The position numbers and the translations under genes are program-made. A stretch of DNA of 64,000 nucleotides from an uncultured Campylobacter sp. GTDB taxonomy: Bacteria > Campylobacterota > Campylobacteria > Campylobacterales > Campylobacteraceae. Below are positions 25,390 to 33,813 of this stretch, piece after piece. How positions within the stretch are numbered: the first letter of the stretch is position 1; every line of letters starts with the position of its first letter. The notes under the pieces are model-generated. The model saw only the letters and a program-made list of their open reading frames with translations, was not told the origin of the DNA and did no database searches. The stretch is from assembly GCF_938030145.1 (NCBI RefSeq), contig NZ_CALHGM010000030.1:54818-118817 (forward strand), in the 5' to 3' direction.

Positions 25390-27610
25390 AAACGGCGTCG
25401 AACGACTCAAAAAAAGCAATCGCTATAAAAAACGCAAGGAAAATCTAAAAAAATCTATCGCAAGCGAAGGCTCTGCGGGCGATGTGGAATTCGGCGGCGA
25501 GCACGAAAACGGCTCTCGCAAAAATAAAGGCGCGAAAAACGGGCAAAATTTCGTTCGTTCAAAGGGTTCAAAAAACGGCTCTCATAAGGGATCAAATTCT
25601 GCGGGTGGTTCGTCAAACGGCAGTTCAAACGCCGTGCATTCAAACGGCGCGAATGGTGCGCATTTCGGCGGCGCATACCTAAAAAACAACGAAAACGGCG
25701 CGGGCGGTTCAAATTTAAACCGCGACGGTCGTGCAAAATCAAATAGCAGCAGCGCAAAAGGCGCAAATCCTAGCGCCACAGACGATGCAAGCTCCGCAGA
25801 CGCTCAGAAAAAGAAAAAGCATAAAAAGCGCTCAAATATGCCAAAAAGTCTTACTGGCAACGAGCCGTGGCAAAAGGCGATGGACGATGCGATCGCGCAA
25901 AACAAGCTGATCCACGAGGAGCGCCTGCACCCGCTTAAAGACGCTAATCGCAGCGATGAGACGGTGCGTATCACGCCGCTTGGCGGACTGGGCGAGATCG
26001 GCGCGAATATGACCGTTTTTGAGACCAATACGAGTGCGATCATCGTCGATGTGGGCATGAGCTTTCCGGAGGAGAGTATGCTTGGCGTGGACATTTTAAT
26101 CCCCGACTTCGATTATGTTCGCAAGATAAAAAACAAGATCAAAGGCATCATTATCACCCACGCGCATGAGGATCATATCGGCGCGATGCCATATTTTTTC
26201 AAAGAATTTCAATTTCCGATCTACGCTACACCGCTTCCTTTAGGGATGATAAGCAATAAATTTGAAGAGCATGGCCTAAAAGCCGAGCGTAGCTACTTCC
26301 GCCCCGTGCAGAAGCGCCAGCTTTATCAGATCGGTGATTTTGAGGTCGAGTTTATCCACATAACGCACTCGATTATCGATGCGAGCGCGCTTGCGATCAC
26401 GACGAAGGCGGGCACGATCATCCACACGGGCGATTTTAAGATCGATCACACGCCGATCGATGGCTATCCGACCGATCTGAACCGCCTAGCGTATTACGGC
26501 GATCGCGGCGTTATGCTTTTGATGAGCGATAGCACAAACTCACACAAAGAGGGGATTACGAAGTCCGAAAGCTCGGTGGGCAGGACCTTTGATACAATAT
26601 TTTCGAGCTGTAAGGGGCGCGTGATAATGAGCACCTTCAGCTCAAACATCCACCGCGTCTATCAGGCTATAGAGCGCGGCGTAAAATACGGCCGCAAGGT
26701 CTGCGTCATCGGACGAAGCATGGAGCGAAATTTATTTACCGCGATGGAGCTCGGCTATGTAAATTTAGACAAAAAAATCTTCGTCGATGCCGATCAGGTC
26801 TCAAAATACCCCGATAATGAGGTTTTGATCGTAACCACGGGCTCGCAGGGAGAGACGATGAGCGCGCTGTACCGCATGGCGACGGACGAGCACAAATACA
26901 TTAAGATCAAATCCACCGATCAGGTAATCATCAGCGCCAAGGCGATCCCCGGCAACGAAAGCAGCGTCTCGACCGTGCTTAATTACCTGCTAAAAAGCGG
27001 CGCAAAGGTCGCGTATCAGGACTTTAGCGAGATACACGTAAGCGGGCACGCCTCTATCGAGGAGCAAAAGCTCATGCTGCGCCTGATAAAGCCAAAATTT
27101 TTCCTACCGGTGCACGGTGAGTACAACCATATCGTAAAGCACAAAGAGACTGCGATGGAGTGCGGCATCGAGGAGAAAAATATCTATCTGATGAACGACG
27201 GCGATCAGATGGAGGTTTGCGAAAAATACCTAAAGCGCGTCAAGACCGTCAAGACGGGCAAGGTCTTCATCGACAACCAGATCAACAAGCAGATCTCCGA
27301 CGAGATCGTCAAACACCGCCAAAATTTAGCCGATTCGGGCGTCGCGGTCATCATCGCGCAGATCGACAAAAACGAAAAGAGGCTCATCCAGACGCGCGTC
27401 ATCACCTACGGGCTCGTCGCCGAGAACCAAACGGCGCACTTTACCAAAGAGATGCAGGGCATCATCGAGCAGTTTTTGGCAAATTTAAAAGATGAGTTTT
27501 TGCTCGATCACTGGGCACTGGAGGGCAAGATCCGCCAGGCCGTGCGCAAGCATATCTTTAGAAAGATCAAAAAATATCCGACCATCGTGCCGGTGATCTA
27601 TTTGATGTAA
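25370..27610 (+). CDS. rnj: ribonuclease J with a long low-complexity N-terminal extension
   Basis: RNase J is a metallo-beta-lactamase/beta-CASP nuclease with endo- and 5'-to-3' exonuclease activity, central to mRNA decay in Campylobacterota, which lack RNase E. The catalytic part starts near residue 198 (RITPLGGLGEIGANM), with zinc motif HAHEDHIG (264-271), HTGDFKID, and beta-CASP blocks SMERNLFTAMELG, TTGSQGE and VSGHAS, and a C-terminal domain to PTIVPVIYLM. Residues 1-195 are a Gly/Asn/Ser/Lys-rich, apparently disordered extension (SKGSKNGSHKGSNSAGG and similar); Helicobacter pylori RNase J also has an N-terminal extension. Helicase RhpA is the known H. pylori partner; no such gene is here. 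Confidence 0.95.
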   Translation: MEENRNENGVERLKKSNRYKKRKENLKKSIASEGSAGDVEFGGEHENGSRKNKGAKNGQNFVRSKGSKNGSHKGSNSAGGSSNGSSNAVHSNGANGAHFGGAYLKNNENGAGGSNLNRDGRAKSNSSSAKGANPSATDDASSADAQKKKKHKKRSNMPKSLTGNEPWQKAMDDAIAQNKLIHEERLHPLKDANRSDETVRITPLGGLGEIGANMTVFETNTSAIIVDVGMSFPEESMLGVDILIPDFDYVRKIKNKIKGIIITHAHEDHIGAMPYFFKEFQFPIYATPLPLGMISNKFEEHGLKAERSYFRPVQKRQLYQIGDFEVEFIHITHSIIDASALAITTKAGTIIHTGDFKIDHTPIDGYPTDLNRLAYYGDRGVMLLMSDSTNSHKEGITKSESSVGRTFDTIFSSCKGRVIMSTFSSNIHRVYQAIERGVKYGRKVCVIGRSMERNLFTAMELGYVNLDKKIFVDADQVSKYPDNEVLIVTTGSQGETMSALYRMATDEHKYIKIKSTDQVIISAKAIPGNESSVSTVLNYLLKSGAKVAYQDFSEIHVSGHASIEEQKLMLRLIKPKFFLPVHGEYNHIVKHKETAMECGIEEKNIYLMNDGDQMEVCEKYLKRVKTVKTGKVFIDNQINKQISDEIVKHRQNLADSGVAVIIAQIDKNEKRLIQTRVITYGLVAENQTAHFTKEMQGIIEQFLANLKDEFLLDHWALEGKIRQAVRKHIFRKIKKYPTIVPVIYLM

Positions 27611-27986
27611 GCGCGGCTAAATTTAGCGAGCGAGGCGGCTTTGATTTGCGGCGGATGAATGAAATTTTATGGCGCCTGCGAGCTTTCGGGCGTGAAATTT
27701 TGCGATGTGAGTGGGTTTTGCAGCGTTGGAATTTCAAGGCGGCATTAGCAGGTCTTGCAGCGCGAAATTTTAAAGCAGCGAGTAAAATTTCAAGCGCAAA
27801 ATTTCGGCGTAAAGCAAAATTTAAAGAGCATCTAGCAAGCCCGCGGCGAGCGGGCAGGACGGCGCGCTATTTTGTAGATTAGAATTTTATGACGCAAATT
27901 TCAAAGGTGCGAAATTTCGGCTAGCGCAAATTTAGGCGCGGCGCAAAGAGGCGTAAAATGAAAGTAAATTTTAAAAAGAAGGTTTG
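27611..27986. other. intergenic region, AAATTT-rich, no gene recognised
   Basis: About 375 bases filled with GAAATTTTAAAGC/GCAAAATTT-type words. A 78-codon frame at 27646-27882 has no ribosome-binding site and a composition dominated by these words, so it is not called. No terminator is evident behind rnj. Confidence 0.45.
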
Positions 27987-28949
27987 ATGAGTGAAATTCT
28001 AGATACGGCACGAGAGGTGCTAAGGCTCGAAGGAGCGGAGCTTTTGCGGCATGCGGATCTTATCGGCGGCGAAATTGAGCGAGCCGTAAACTTGATCCTA
28101 GCTTGCAAAGGCAAGGTAATCGTCACCGGCGTGGGTAAGAGCGGCCACATAGGCGTTAAGATCGCTGCGACGCTTGCCAGCACCGGCACGCCGTCGTTTT
28201 TCGTCCACCCTACCGAGGCGCTGCACGGCGATCTGGGCATGATCGGTAAGGACGACATGGTGCTTGCGATCAGCTTTAGCGGCGAGAGTGAGGAACTGGT
28301 TAGAATTCTACCTCATCTCAAACGCTTCGGCGTGAAGATCATCGCGATGGCGCGTGATAAAAACAGCTCGCTCGGCAAGGTTAGCGACGAGTTCATAAGC
28401 CTAAATATCGTCAAAGAGGCCTGCCCGCTAGGCGCCGCACCGACGGTTTCCACGACGCTAACACTTGCGTTAGGCGACGCGTTAGCGATCTGTTTGATGA
28501 GGCAGCGTAGATTCGGCAAAGAGGATTTTGCAAATTTTCACCCAGGCGGCAGCCTCGGTAAACGGCTTTTCGTCAAAGTAAAAGACGTGATGCAAAGCAA
28601 AAATTTACCGGTCGCAAGCCGTAACGCCAGCCTAAAACAAGCTATCGACGTTATGACTCACGGAAAGCTCGGCACCGTCTTGTTAGTGAACGAAAAGGGC
28701 GCGCTTGAGGCGATCTTAAGCGACGGCGATCTGCGCCGCGCACTGATGCGAGAGGATTTTGACATCAATGACGGCGCGCTAAAATATGCCACCAGAAATC
28801 CTAAAATGCTGGACGATAAAAATATGTTAGCCATAGACGCGCTAAATTTGATCGAGCAATTTAAAATTCAAGTCCTGCCCGTGGTCGAAAACGGCGTGCC
28901 CGCGGGGATCTTGCACATTCACGATCTAACGAGTCTGGGGCTAAAATAA
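27987..28949 (+). CDS. kdsD: D-arabinose 5-phosphate isomerase (KdsD/KpsF/GutQ family)
   Basis: Interconverts D-ribulose 5-phosphate and D-arabinose 5-phosphate, the first step of Kdo synthesis for lipooligosaccharide. 320 residues: a SIS domain (about 30-170) with KVIVTGVGKSGHIGVKIAATLASTGTPSFFVHPTEALHGDLGM split by the usual motifs, SFSGESEE, and TVSTTLTLALGDALA, followed by two CBS domains (about 200-320; IDVMTHGKLGTVLLVNEKG and IQVLPVVENGVPAGILHIHDL). The ATG at 27987 is chosen over the TTG just before it because AAGAAGG lies at good spacing. It overlaps the next gene by one base (TAATG). Confidence 0.93.
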   Translation: MSEILDTAREVLRLEGAELLRHADLIGGEIERAVNLILACKGKVIVTGVGKSGHIGVKIAATLASTGTPSFFVHPTEALHGDLGMIGKDDMVLAISFSGESEELVRILPHLKRFGVKIIAMARDKNSSLGKVSDEFISLNIVKEACPLGAAPTVSTTLTLALGDALAICLMRQRRFGKEDFANFHPGGSLGKRLFVKVKDVMQSKNLPVASRNASLKQAIDVMTHGKLGTVLLVNEKGALEAILSDGDLRRALMREDFDINDGALKYATRNPKMLDDKNMLAIDALNLIEQFKIQVLPVVENGVPAGILHIHDLTSLGLK

Positions 28950-29719
28950 TGCAAAAGATGCGTCTGAATAAATTTATCTCTCATAACACCGGCTACTCGC
29001 GTCGCGAGGCGGACGAGCTGATCAAGCAAGGCAAGGTTAGCATTAATGGCCGCGTCGTTAGCGATTTCATCGAAGTTAGCGGCGAGGAGAAGATCCGCAT
29101 CGGCTCGCGCCTCATCAAGCCTAAGACGGAATTTACGATGATCGTTTATAACAAACGCAAAGGCGAGTTAGTTACTAAAAAAGACGATCGCGGCAGGCGG
29201 ACGATTTATGATAGCTTGCCGGAGGGATTTAGCAGATTTGTTAGCGTGGGGCGTTTGGATTTTGCAAGCGAAGGGCTTTTACTGCTGACCGATGCGCCCG
29301 CAATCGCTACGGCGCTGATGAACAGCGACATCGAGCGAGAGTACTATCTAAAGGTAAAAGGCGAGGTGGGGGATGAGGTGGTAACGGCGATCCGCGAGGG
29401 CTTTTTCGCCGCAGATGCGAGCAAAGGCGCGCACGCTAAAAGCAAGATCAAATCGATGGAATTTAAGCCCTTTTTGGGCTACCGCATAATGCCTAGCAGC
29501 GGCGGCTATACGAAGATCAAGGCGATTATCAACGAAGGTCAAAATCGCGAACTGCGTAGATTTTTCGGCTACTTCGATCTAGACGTCGTGGAGCTTAAGC
29601 GCACGGCATTCGGCAGAATGACGCTTGGGACGCTAAAGCCCGGCAAATGGCGTTATTTCGATCAGAGCGAATACGAAGATCTGCGCGATTTTCTAAAAGA
29701 GAACAAAATCCGCTATTAA
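28949..29719 (+). CDS. rluB: RsuA/RluB-family rRNA pseudouridine synthase
   Basis: 256 residues. An N-terminal S4 RNA-binding domain (MRLNKFISHNTGYSRREADELI, then GKVSINGRVV) is joined to the catalytic domain of the RsuA/RluB/RluE/RluF group, with catalytic Asp in VGRLDFASEGLLLLTD, the KxY block REYYLKVKGEV, and EGQNRELRRFFGYFDLDVVELKR near the end. It most likely makes pseudouridine in 23S rRNA (RluB-type position); the exact site cannot be told from sequence. Coupled to kdsD by TAATG and followed 20 bases later by ybaK. Confidence 0.88.
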   Translation: MQKMRLNKFISHNTGYSRREADELIKQGKVSINGRVVSDFIEVSGEEKIRIGSRLIKPKTEFTMIVYNKRKGELVTKKDDRGRRTIYDSLPEGFSRFVSVGRLDFASEGLLLLTDAPAIATALMNSDIEREYYLKVKGEVGDEVVTAIREGFFAADASKGAHAKSKIKSMEFKPFLGYRIMPSSGGYTKIKAIINEGQNRELRRFFGYFDLDVVELKRTAFGRMTLGTLKPGKWRYFDQSEYEDLRDFLKENKIRY

Positions 29720-29739
29720 ATTTAAGAAAAGAGGCGAAA

Positions 29740-30213
29740 ATGAGCTCAAAGACGAACGCCGCGCGTGTACTGGACGGTCTGAAAATCCCTTACGAGATCA
29801 AAGAATATGCGGTAGACCCTTTAAATTTAGACGCGGTGCATGTAGCAAACAGCGTGAGTGAGCCGATCGAGCGGGTCTATAAAACGATAGTTTGCACGGC
29901 GGATCACGAATACGTCGTAGCCTGCCTGCAAGGCGATCTAAATCTAGATCTCAAGGCGCTCGCGCACATCTGCGGCGCGAAACGTTGCGAGCTGATGGAT
30001 TTGAAGGATTTGCAAAAGGTAACGGGCTATGTCAGGGGCGGCTGCTCGCCGCTTGGGATGAAAAAACACTTCCGCACCTTCATCGACGAGCGAGCGCTAA
30101 CGCAGGAGAAAATTTACGTTAGTGCAGGCGTGTGGGGAAAACAGATTGCTCTCGCGCCAAAGGACCTCGCAACCGCAACCGAAGCGCAAATTTGCAAAAT
30201 AACGCATGACTAA
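29740..30213 (+). CDS. ybaK: YbaK/EbsC-type Cys-tRNA(Pro) deacylase
   Basis: 157 residues; clears cysteine wrongly attached to tRNA-Pro by prolyl-tRNA synthetase. Family marks are the N-terminal TNAARVLDGLKIPYEIKEY, the catalytic lysine region VYKTIVCTADHEYVVACL, and GYVRGGCSPLGMKKHFRTFID, which contains the conserved GGxSPxG-type loop (here GGCSPLG). The ATG at 29740 has AAGAGGCG just upstream; an earlier in-frame start lies inside the rluB-type gene and is rejected. Third gene of the kdsD operon. Confidence 0.92.
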   Translation: MSSKTNAARVLDGLKIPYEIKEYAVDPLNLDAVHVANSVSEPIERVYKTIVCTADHEYVVACLQGDLNLDLKALAHICGAKRCELMDLKDLQKVTGYVRGGCSPLGMKKHFRTFIDERALTQEKIYVSAGVWGKQIALAPKDLATATEAQICKITHD

Positions 30214-30575
30214 CGTGGCGTTACTTTTGCCGCCGTTTGCGTAAGTAACGCCGGTAGCGAGCTAGCTAAAATTTACACTGTGAGATTTAGACTTTTAAAA
30301 TTTGGCGTTGCACCGTTTGTTAAAACGAGCTCCTGCGCAGCAAGAAAATACAAATCAAATTAATTTCGTAAAATTTTATTGTTAAAATTCTCAGTACCGC
30401 ATGCCGCAAGATATCTCAAACAAGATGACGAGTACGCAGGGTATGGCAAGTCTCTTTTAAGAACGCGCTCTTTGCGCGTGATCCGTTTTATTCACTATAA
30501 ATTTAGACTCACGGCATTTGGAGCCATTTGCGATGAAATTTTAAAATTTCATCGCAAATTTTCTACGTCTCGCGC
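30214..30575. other. intergenic region, no gene recognised
   Basis: About 360 bases between the converging ybaK and lemA genes. A 109-codon plus-strand frame starting at 30379 runs antisense into lemA and is not supported by a ribosome-binding site. No terminator hairpin followed by T-run was seen. Confidence 0.45.
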
Positions 30576-31139
30576 CTATTTTTTGAAAAGCCCAGAGACG
30601 TTCGGGGCTTGCTTTTCTTGCTCGCTAGCGGCGAAAAATTCCGCTTTAGCGAAGTTGAAAACGCTGGCGATGATGTTAGTAGGAAACATCTCGCAGGCGT
30701 TATTATAAACTGTAACGGCGCCGTTATAAGCGCGGCGTGCAGCACTGATCTGCTCCTCGCACTCGCCTAACGCGTTTTGTAGCTTGGCAAACGATTCGTT
30801 AGCCTTGAGGTTCGGATATGCCTCTACCGCAATGCGGATCTGCCCCAAAAGAGCCGAGATTTCGCTATTTAGCTTAAATTTATCCGCGTTAGAAGCCGCG
30901 TTGATCGCTTGCGAGCGAAGTTCGCTAACGCGCGTTAGTACGGCGTTTTCGTGGCTCATATATTCGCGCGTGGCGCTAACTAAATTTGGGATGAGGTCGT
31001 AGCGCTTTTTAAGCTGCGTATCGACGGTGGAAGCGATATTTCGCACCTGGTTGCGCTTAGCGATGAATGAGTTATAAACTCCCACTAACGCCAAAACTAA
31101 CAAAACTATGACGACTAATAAAATCAAAGCCGCATTCAT
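30576..31139 (-). CDS. lemA: LemA family membrane protein
   Basis: 187 residues: one N-terminal membrane helix (LILLVVIVLLVLALVGVYNSFIA) with the remainder helical and probably extracytoplasmic. Conserved LemA blocks are RNQVRNIASTVDTQLKKRYDLIPNLV near 28-53, VRGYMxHE-like TREYMSHE, AYPNLKANESFAKLQ, and ISAARRAYNGAVTVYNN. LemA proteins are widespread and of unclear function; they are often encoded with TPM or DUF3137 partners. Two DUF3137 genes are in this window (6420 and 54228) but not adjacent. AAAGGAG ribosome-binding site; monocistronic. Confidence 0.94.
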   Translation of the reverse strand: MNAALILLVVIVLLVLALVGVYNSFIAKRNQVRNIASTVDTQLKKRYDLIPNLVSATREYMSHENAVLTRVSELRSQAINAASNADKFKLNSEISALLGQIRIAVEAYPNLKANESFAKLQNALGECEEQISAARRAYNGAVTVYNNACEMFPTNIIASVFNFAKAEFFAASEQEKQAPNVSGLFKK

Positions 31140-31185
31140 TTTCGCTCCTTTTAAAGTGTTTCAATTAAAAATAAGAATATTTAGC

Positions 31186-31191
31186 TATACT
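31186..31191 (+). promoter_or_regulatory. -10 box TATACT for tRNA-Met
   Basis: TTTAG-C-TATACT lies 18 bases before the tRNA. The TTTAG element just upstream of the -10 box is typical of Campylobacter sigma-70 promoters. Confidence 0.55.
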
Positions 31192-31209
31192 TGCCATTTC
31201 TTTTTACAT

Positions 31210-31286
31210 GTCAAGGTAGCTCAGCTGGTTAGAGCGCTGGTCTCATAAGCCGGAGGTCGAGAGTTCAAGTCTCTCTCTTGACACCA
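31210..31286 (+). tRNA. tRNA-Met (anticodon CAT), elongator type
   Basis: A full 77-base cloverleaf including encoded CCA: acceptor GTCAAGG/TCTTGAC, D-stem GCTC/GAGC, anticodon stem CTGGT/GCCGG with loop CTCATAA (anticodon CAT), five-base variable loop, T-stem GAGAG/CTCTC. The G1-C72 pair argues against initiator tRNA, which has a mismatch there. A CAT tRNA that is modified to read AUA (Ile) cannot be fully excluded from sequence alone, but elongator Met fits best. Confidence 0.96.
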
Positions 31287-31487
31287 AAACATTATTTCGC
31301 GCCCAAGCGTCTTTTACGATACCGAAAAGCGCGCCGCCTTTCGAATATATTTATTAGTTTACAAAAAAATTCCTATAGTTTGGCTTTGTATTTGTTTAGA
31401 TTCGAAAATAAATATTTATAAATTCTTAAAAGCAAATGGTAAAATTACGCACTCGATACTTTTGGCTAAAATTTTACAGGAGGGATC

Positions 31488-32081
31488 ATGAAATTTAAAG
31501 ATTTTAAAGCTGTAAACTGTTCTAACTACGACTTTTTCAGCGCCGAGGAGCTAAGCCATAAAGAATTTATCAGGCTTAGTTTTGACGAGTTTGCCCGCAA
31601 AAATCCAAACTCGAGCTGGGCGCTTAGCATCGACGATAGGAGCTTTGATTCGTTTCCAAATTTTACTCAAAAGCATCCAATTTGCTTGTCTGATTTAAAT
31701 TTTAAAGATAGCATCTTTCAGTTTAGGATCTGCTCCGAAAACAGCGTCCAAAGCCTAGGACACCGTATTTTCACCTGCCTAGACGGCATCCACAAAGACT
31801 TCGTCGCAAGCGAGATCAAGCAAACCGACGAAGTGATGATGAAGCTAAAGACGGGCGTTTTGAAGGACTTTACCTGCGTCTCGAAGTGCGGCTGGTGGAT
31901 AACCGATATCTGGCGCGATATGTATCCGGTGACGGATGAGAGCGAGAGCGAAAATTTCGTCGCGGATATGCTTGGTAGCGAGTTTTCGGCGCAAATGCGG
32001 CTCATAAACGAGCGGCTTTTGAGCGCGCAAAATAGCGGAGAGCTTGACGGGCTCATCGCCGAGCTAAGGACGCAGGAGTAA
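31488..32081 (+). CDS. hypothetical protein (197 residues)
   Basis: Well supported by an ATTTTACAGGAGGGATC ribosome-binding region and normal codon use. The protein is soluble, without signal peptide or membrane helix. Distinct parts are YDFFSAEELSHKEFIRLSFDEFARK (14-38), an aromatic middle (GHRIFTCLDGIHKDFVASEI) and VSKCGWWITDIWRDMYPVTDESESENFVADML, ending in a helical tail. It has four cysteines without a metal-site spacing. No family was recognised. It stands alone between the tRNA gene and the converging gene at 32173. Confidence 0.75.
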   Translation: MKFKDFKAVNCSNYDFFSAEELSHKEFIRLSFDEFARKNPNSSWALSIDDRSFDSFPNFTQKHPICLSDLNFKDSIFQFRICSENSVQSLGHRIFTCLDGIHKDFVASEIKQTDEVMMKLKTGVLKDFTCVSKCGWWITDIWRDMYPVTDESESENFVADMLGSEFSAQMRLINERLLSAQNSGELDGLIAELRTQE

Positions 32082-32172
32082 ATTTTTAAAATTTTGCCCG
32101 CGCATTATTCTTGATGCGGTGAGCGAGCTCGTACGTCTTTGCGGAGAAATTTTAAAATTTGCCGCCTTAAAT

Positions 32173-33324
32173 TTACCCCAGCTTGCCGTTTGTCGCACAG
32201 CTATTTACGGGATACGGCGTGAGCCCATAGTCTGCAGCTTCGACATTCCAAAAGTCCAAATTCGCGCTGCGCGAGACGATATACTCAAAGCCCTTTTGAT
32301 TTAGCTCGATCAAAATTTCAAATTCATTGCCGTTTTTGCAGACGATACTTTCGAAAAAGTGCGAAAAGCAGGCGATCTTCGCGTTTTCTTTCTGCATCGA
32401 TTGATTTAGCATGAGCTCCATATTGCTTAAAATTTTAAACACCGTCTGGCTCGTCTCAAACCTGCCGAAGCGCGCGTAATACTTCGCTAAATTTTGCTCA
32501 TTTAGCGTAACGGATTTGGTGCAGTTTTGCGTTATCTGCTCGTATATCGCGCCGAAAAGCTCAATCGACGCGTTTTGATTATCTATCACCTTGTTTTCGT
32601 GGTTTTCGATGACGACGAAGCCGTCTTTTATGCAAAATTTCTCGTTTTTATAGTAAAAGCTCACTCTCGCGATCTCTTGTTCGAAGTGCTTTTTATAAGT
32701 GAAGGGTAGATAGGTCGTAAGGCCCATTTTATCGATGATCGCAGAGCTTTTTACGCCGCCGTCCAGCTCGTGCTGCATAAAGTAGCGGATGAAGCTGCCC
32801 TGCTCGATATCGAAGCTATTTAAATACTCGATCTTATCCAGATACGCGCAGCGGTAGAGCCGCACAAACTCGGAATTTAGCGAGATATTGATCTCGTCGG
32901 GGATGTCTCCGTATTTTTCGCTCTGCGGCGCGTCGATGCGTTCTATGATATTCATCTGTTTTTCGACTTTGTCTTTTACAAAAATAGTGATTTTGACCTG
33001 CTGCATCTCATAGAAGCGCTTTATCGTCTCGGTAGCGCTTTTTGTGATATCGGTCTTAAATTTTTTCGCCAGCTCCGATTTTTTGAGTGTCAGCGAAAAA
33101 TCGCCGTTTTTTAGCTTGTTCTGCGAATACAGAAGATAAAGCAACTCCTCATAAATCATCAAATGCGAGTAGGTCAAAAAGGTATTATCCACGACTATGA
33201 CATAATAACAGCGCGTTACGGAGTATCTTTTGTTGTCTCTTAGAAAGTCGTTGTAAATTTTTAGCTTGCTCGCATTTTTCGATACCTTAAATACGTCGTA
33301 AGATTCTAAAAATATATTTTCCAT
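32173..33324 (-). CDS. unrecognised protein, winged-helix/initiator-like features
   Basis: 383 residues, soluble. The central part LMIYEELLYLLYSQNKLKNGDFSLTLKKSELAKKFKTDI followed by KSATETIKRFYEMQQVKI has the order helix, helix with a K-x-E-L-A-K-K turn, helix, then charged strand, which resembles the winged-helix half of plasmid Rep_3-type initiators or replication/transcription factors. A second similar stretch (AIIDKMGLTTYLPFTYKKHFEQEIARVSFYYKNEKF) follows, as in two-winged-helix proteins. No plasmid context is present. The gene diverges from the dsbI-molybdoenzyme operon across a 312-base AT-rich spacer with an inverted repeat, so a regulator of that operon is possible. Not recognised with confidence. 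Confidence 0.7.
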   Translation of the reverse strand: MENIFLESYDVFKVSKNASKLKIYNDFLRDNKRYSVTRCYYVIVVDNTFLTYSHLMIYEELLYLLYSQNKLKNGDFSLTLKKSELAKKFKTDITKSATETIKRFYEMQQVKITIFVKDKVEKQMNIIERIDAPQSEKYGDIPDEINISLNSEFVRLYRCAYLDKIEYLNSFDIEQGSFIRYFMQHELDGGVKSSAIIDKMGLTTYLPFTYKKHFEQEIARVSFYYKNEKFCIKDGFVVIENHENKVIDNQNASIELFGAIYEQITQNCTKSVTLNEQNLAKYYARFGRFETSQTVFKILSNMELMLNQSMQKENAKIACFSHFFESIVCKNGNEFEILIELNQKGFEYIVSRSANLDFWNVEAADYGLTPYPVNSCATNGKLG

Positions 33325-33482
33325 ATTTCGCCTTAGGTTAAAATTCTGTTGAAATATTACACAATATTTGTTTAAGTTGTTTTAAATTTTATCTTAAGGA
33401 TAAAAAATATTAGCGAGTAAAATAATTTATCAAATTTTAATTATATCTTTAATATTCACTTAAATATAATAAAATAATTTAT

Positions 33483-33548
33483 AAAAATAGATTTTTTGTA
33501 GGAAAATTTTATACAAAAAATTTAATATGAACAAAGAAATCTATTTTT
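33483..33548. promoter_or_regulatory. 12-bp inverted repeat in the AT-rich divergent spacer
   Basis: AAAAATAGATTT (33483-33494) and AAATCTATTTTT (33537-33548) are perfect inverted copies 42 bases apart, about 25 bases upstream of the -10 box of the dba-dsbI-molybdoenzyme operon. The spacer 33325-33636 is otherwise extremely A+T rich and holds no other gene. It could be a looping operator or a transcription signal for the divergent pair. Confidence 0.4.
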
Positions 33549-33572
33549 TAAACTAGAATTAATAAATAAAGT

Positions 33573-33578
33573 TATATT
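33573..33578 (+). promoter_or_regulatory. -10 box TATATT for the dba-dsbI-molybdoenzyme operon
   Basis: TATATT in a T/A-rich context, with a predicted start near 33585 and a leader of about 50 bases before dba. No other good box lies between the inverted repeat and the first gene. Confidence 0.45.
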
Positions 33579-33636
33579 ATTTCTTTAAGAATAAGCATGC
33601 TTAGGATTAAATTTTATTAGGAAAGGACGGTTTGAA

Positions 33637-33804
33637 ATGGAATTTCTTATTTTGACGCTATTTTTGATCAGCGGGCTTATATTATATTTTAAGCCGCAGA
33701 GGAAAAATCTAGCTACGGGCTGTGCGGCGGCAGGCTGCGCGATATTGATCGCGCTCGAGTTTTACGTAAATTTATGGGTCGTCGTGCCGGTAGGCAACTT
33801 TTAG
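33637..33804 (+). CDS. dba: Dba-like small membrane protein
   Basis: A 55-residue protein (MEFLILTLFLISGLILYF at the start) with two membrane segments around a short basic loop (KPQRKNLATG) and two cysteines (GCAAAGCA). An AGGAAAGGACGG ribosome-binding region precedes the ATG, and the stop lies 9 bases before dsbI. In C. jejuni a tiny protein, Dba, encoded directly upstream of dsbI is needed for DsbI function. Size, position and topology match; sequence identity to Dba cannot be tested here. Confidence 0.75.
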   Translation: MEFLILTLFLISGLILYFKPQRKNLATGCAAAGCAILIALEFYVNLWVVVPVGNF

Positions 33805-33813
33805 GAGGGCGAT

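Noticed and set aside
27646..27882. 78-codon frame after RNase J
   Set aside because: Dominated by AAATTT-type words, no ribosome-binding site, no family.
31210..31286. Initiator tRNA-fMet
   Set aside because: The first pair is G-C and not the mismatched pair of initiator tRNA, so it is called elongator Met.
32173..33324. Plasmid replication origin with Rep gene
   Set aside because: The protein only resembles initiators; the neighbouring spacer has one inverted repeat and no iteron series or partition genes, and chromosomal genes surround it.
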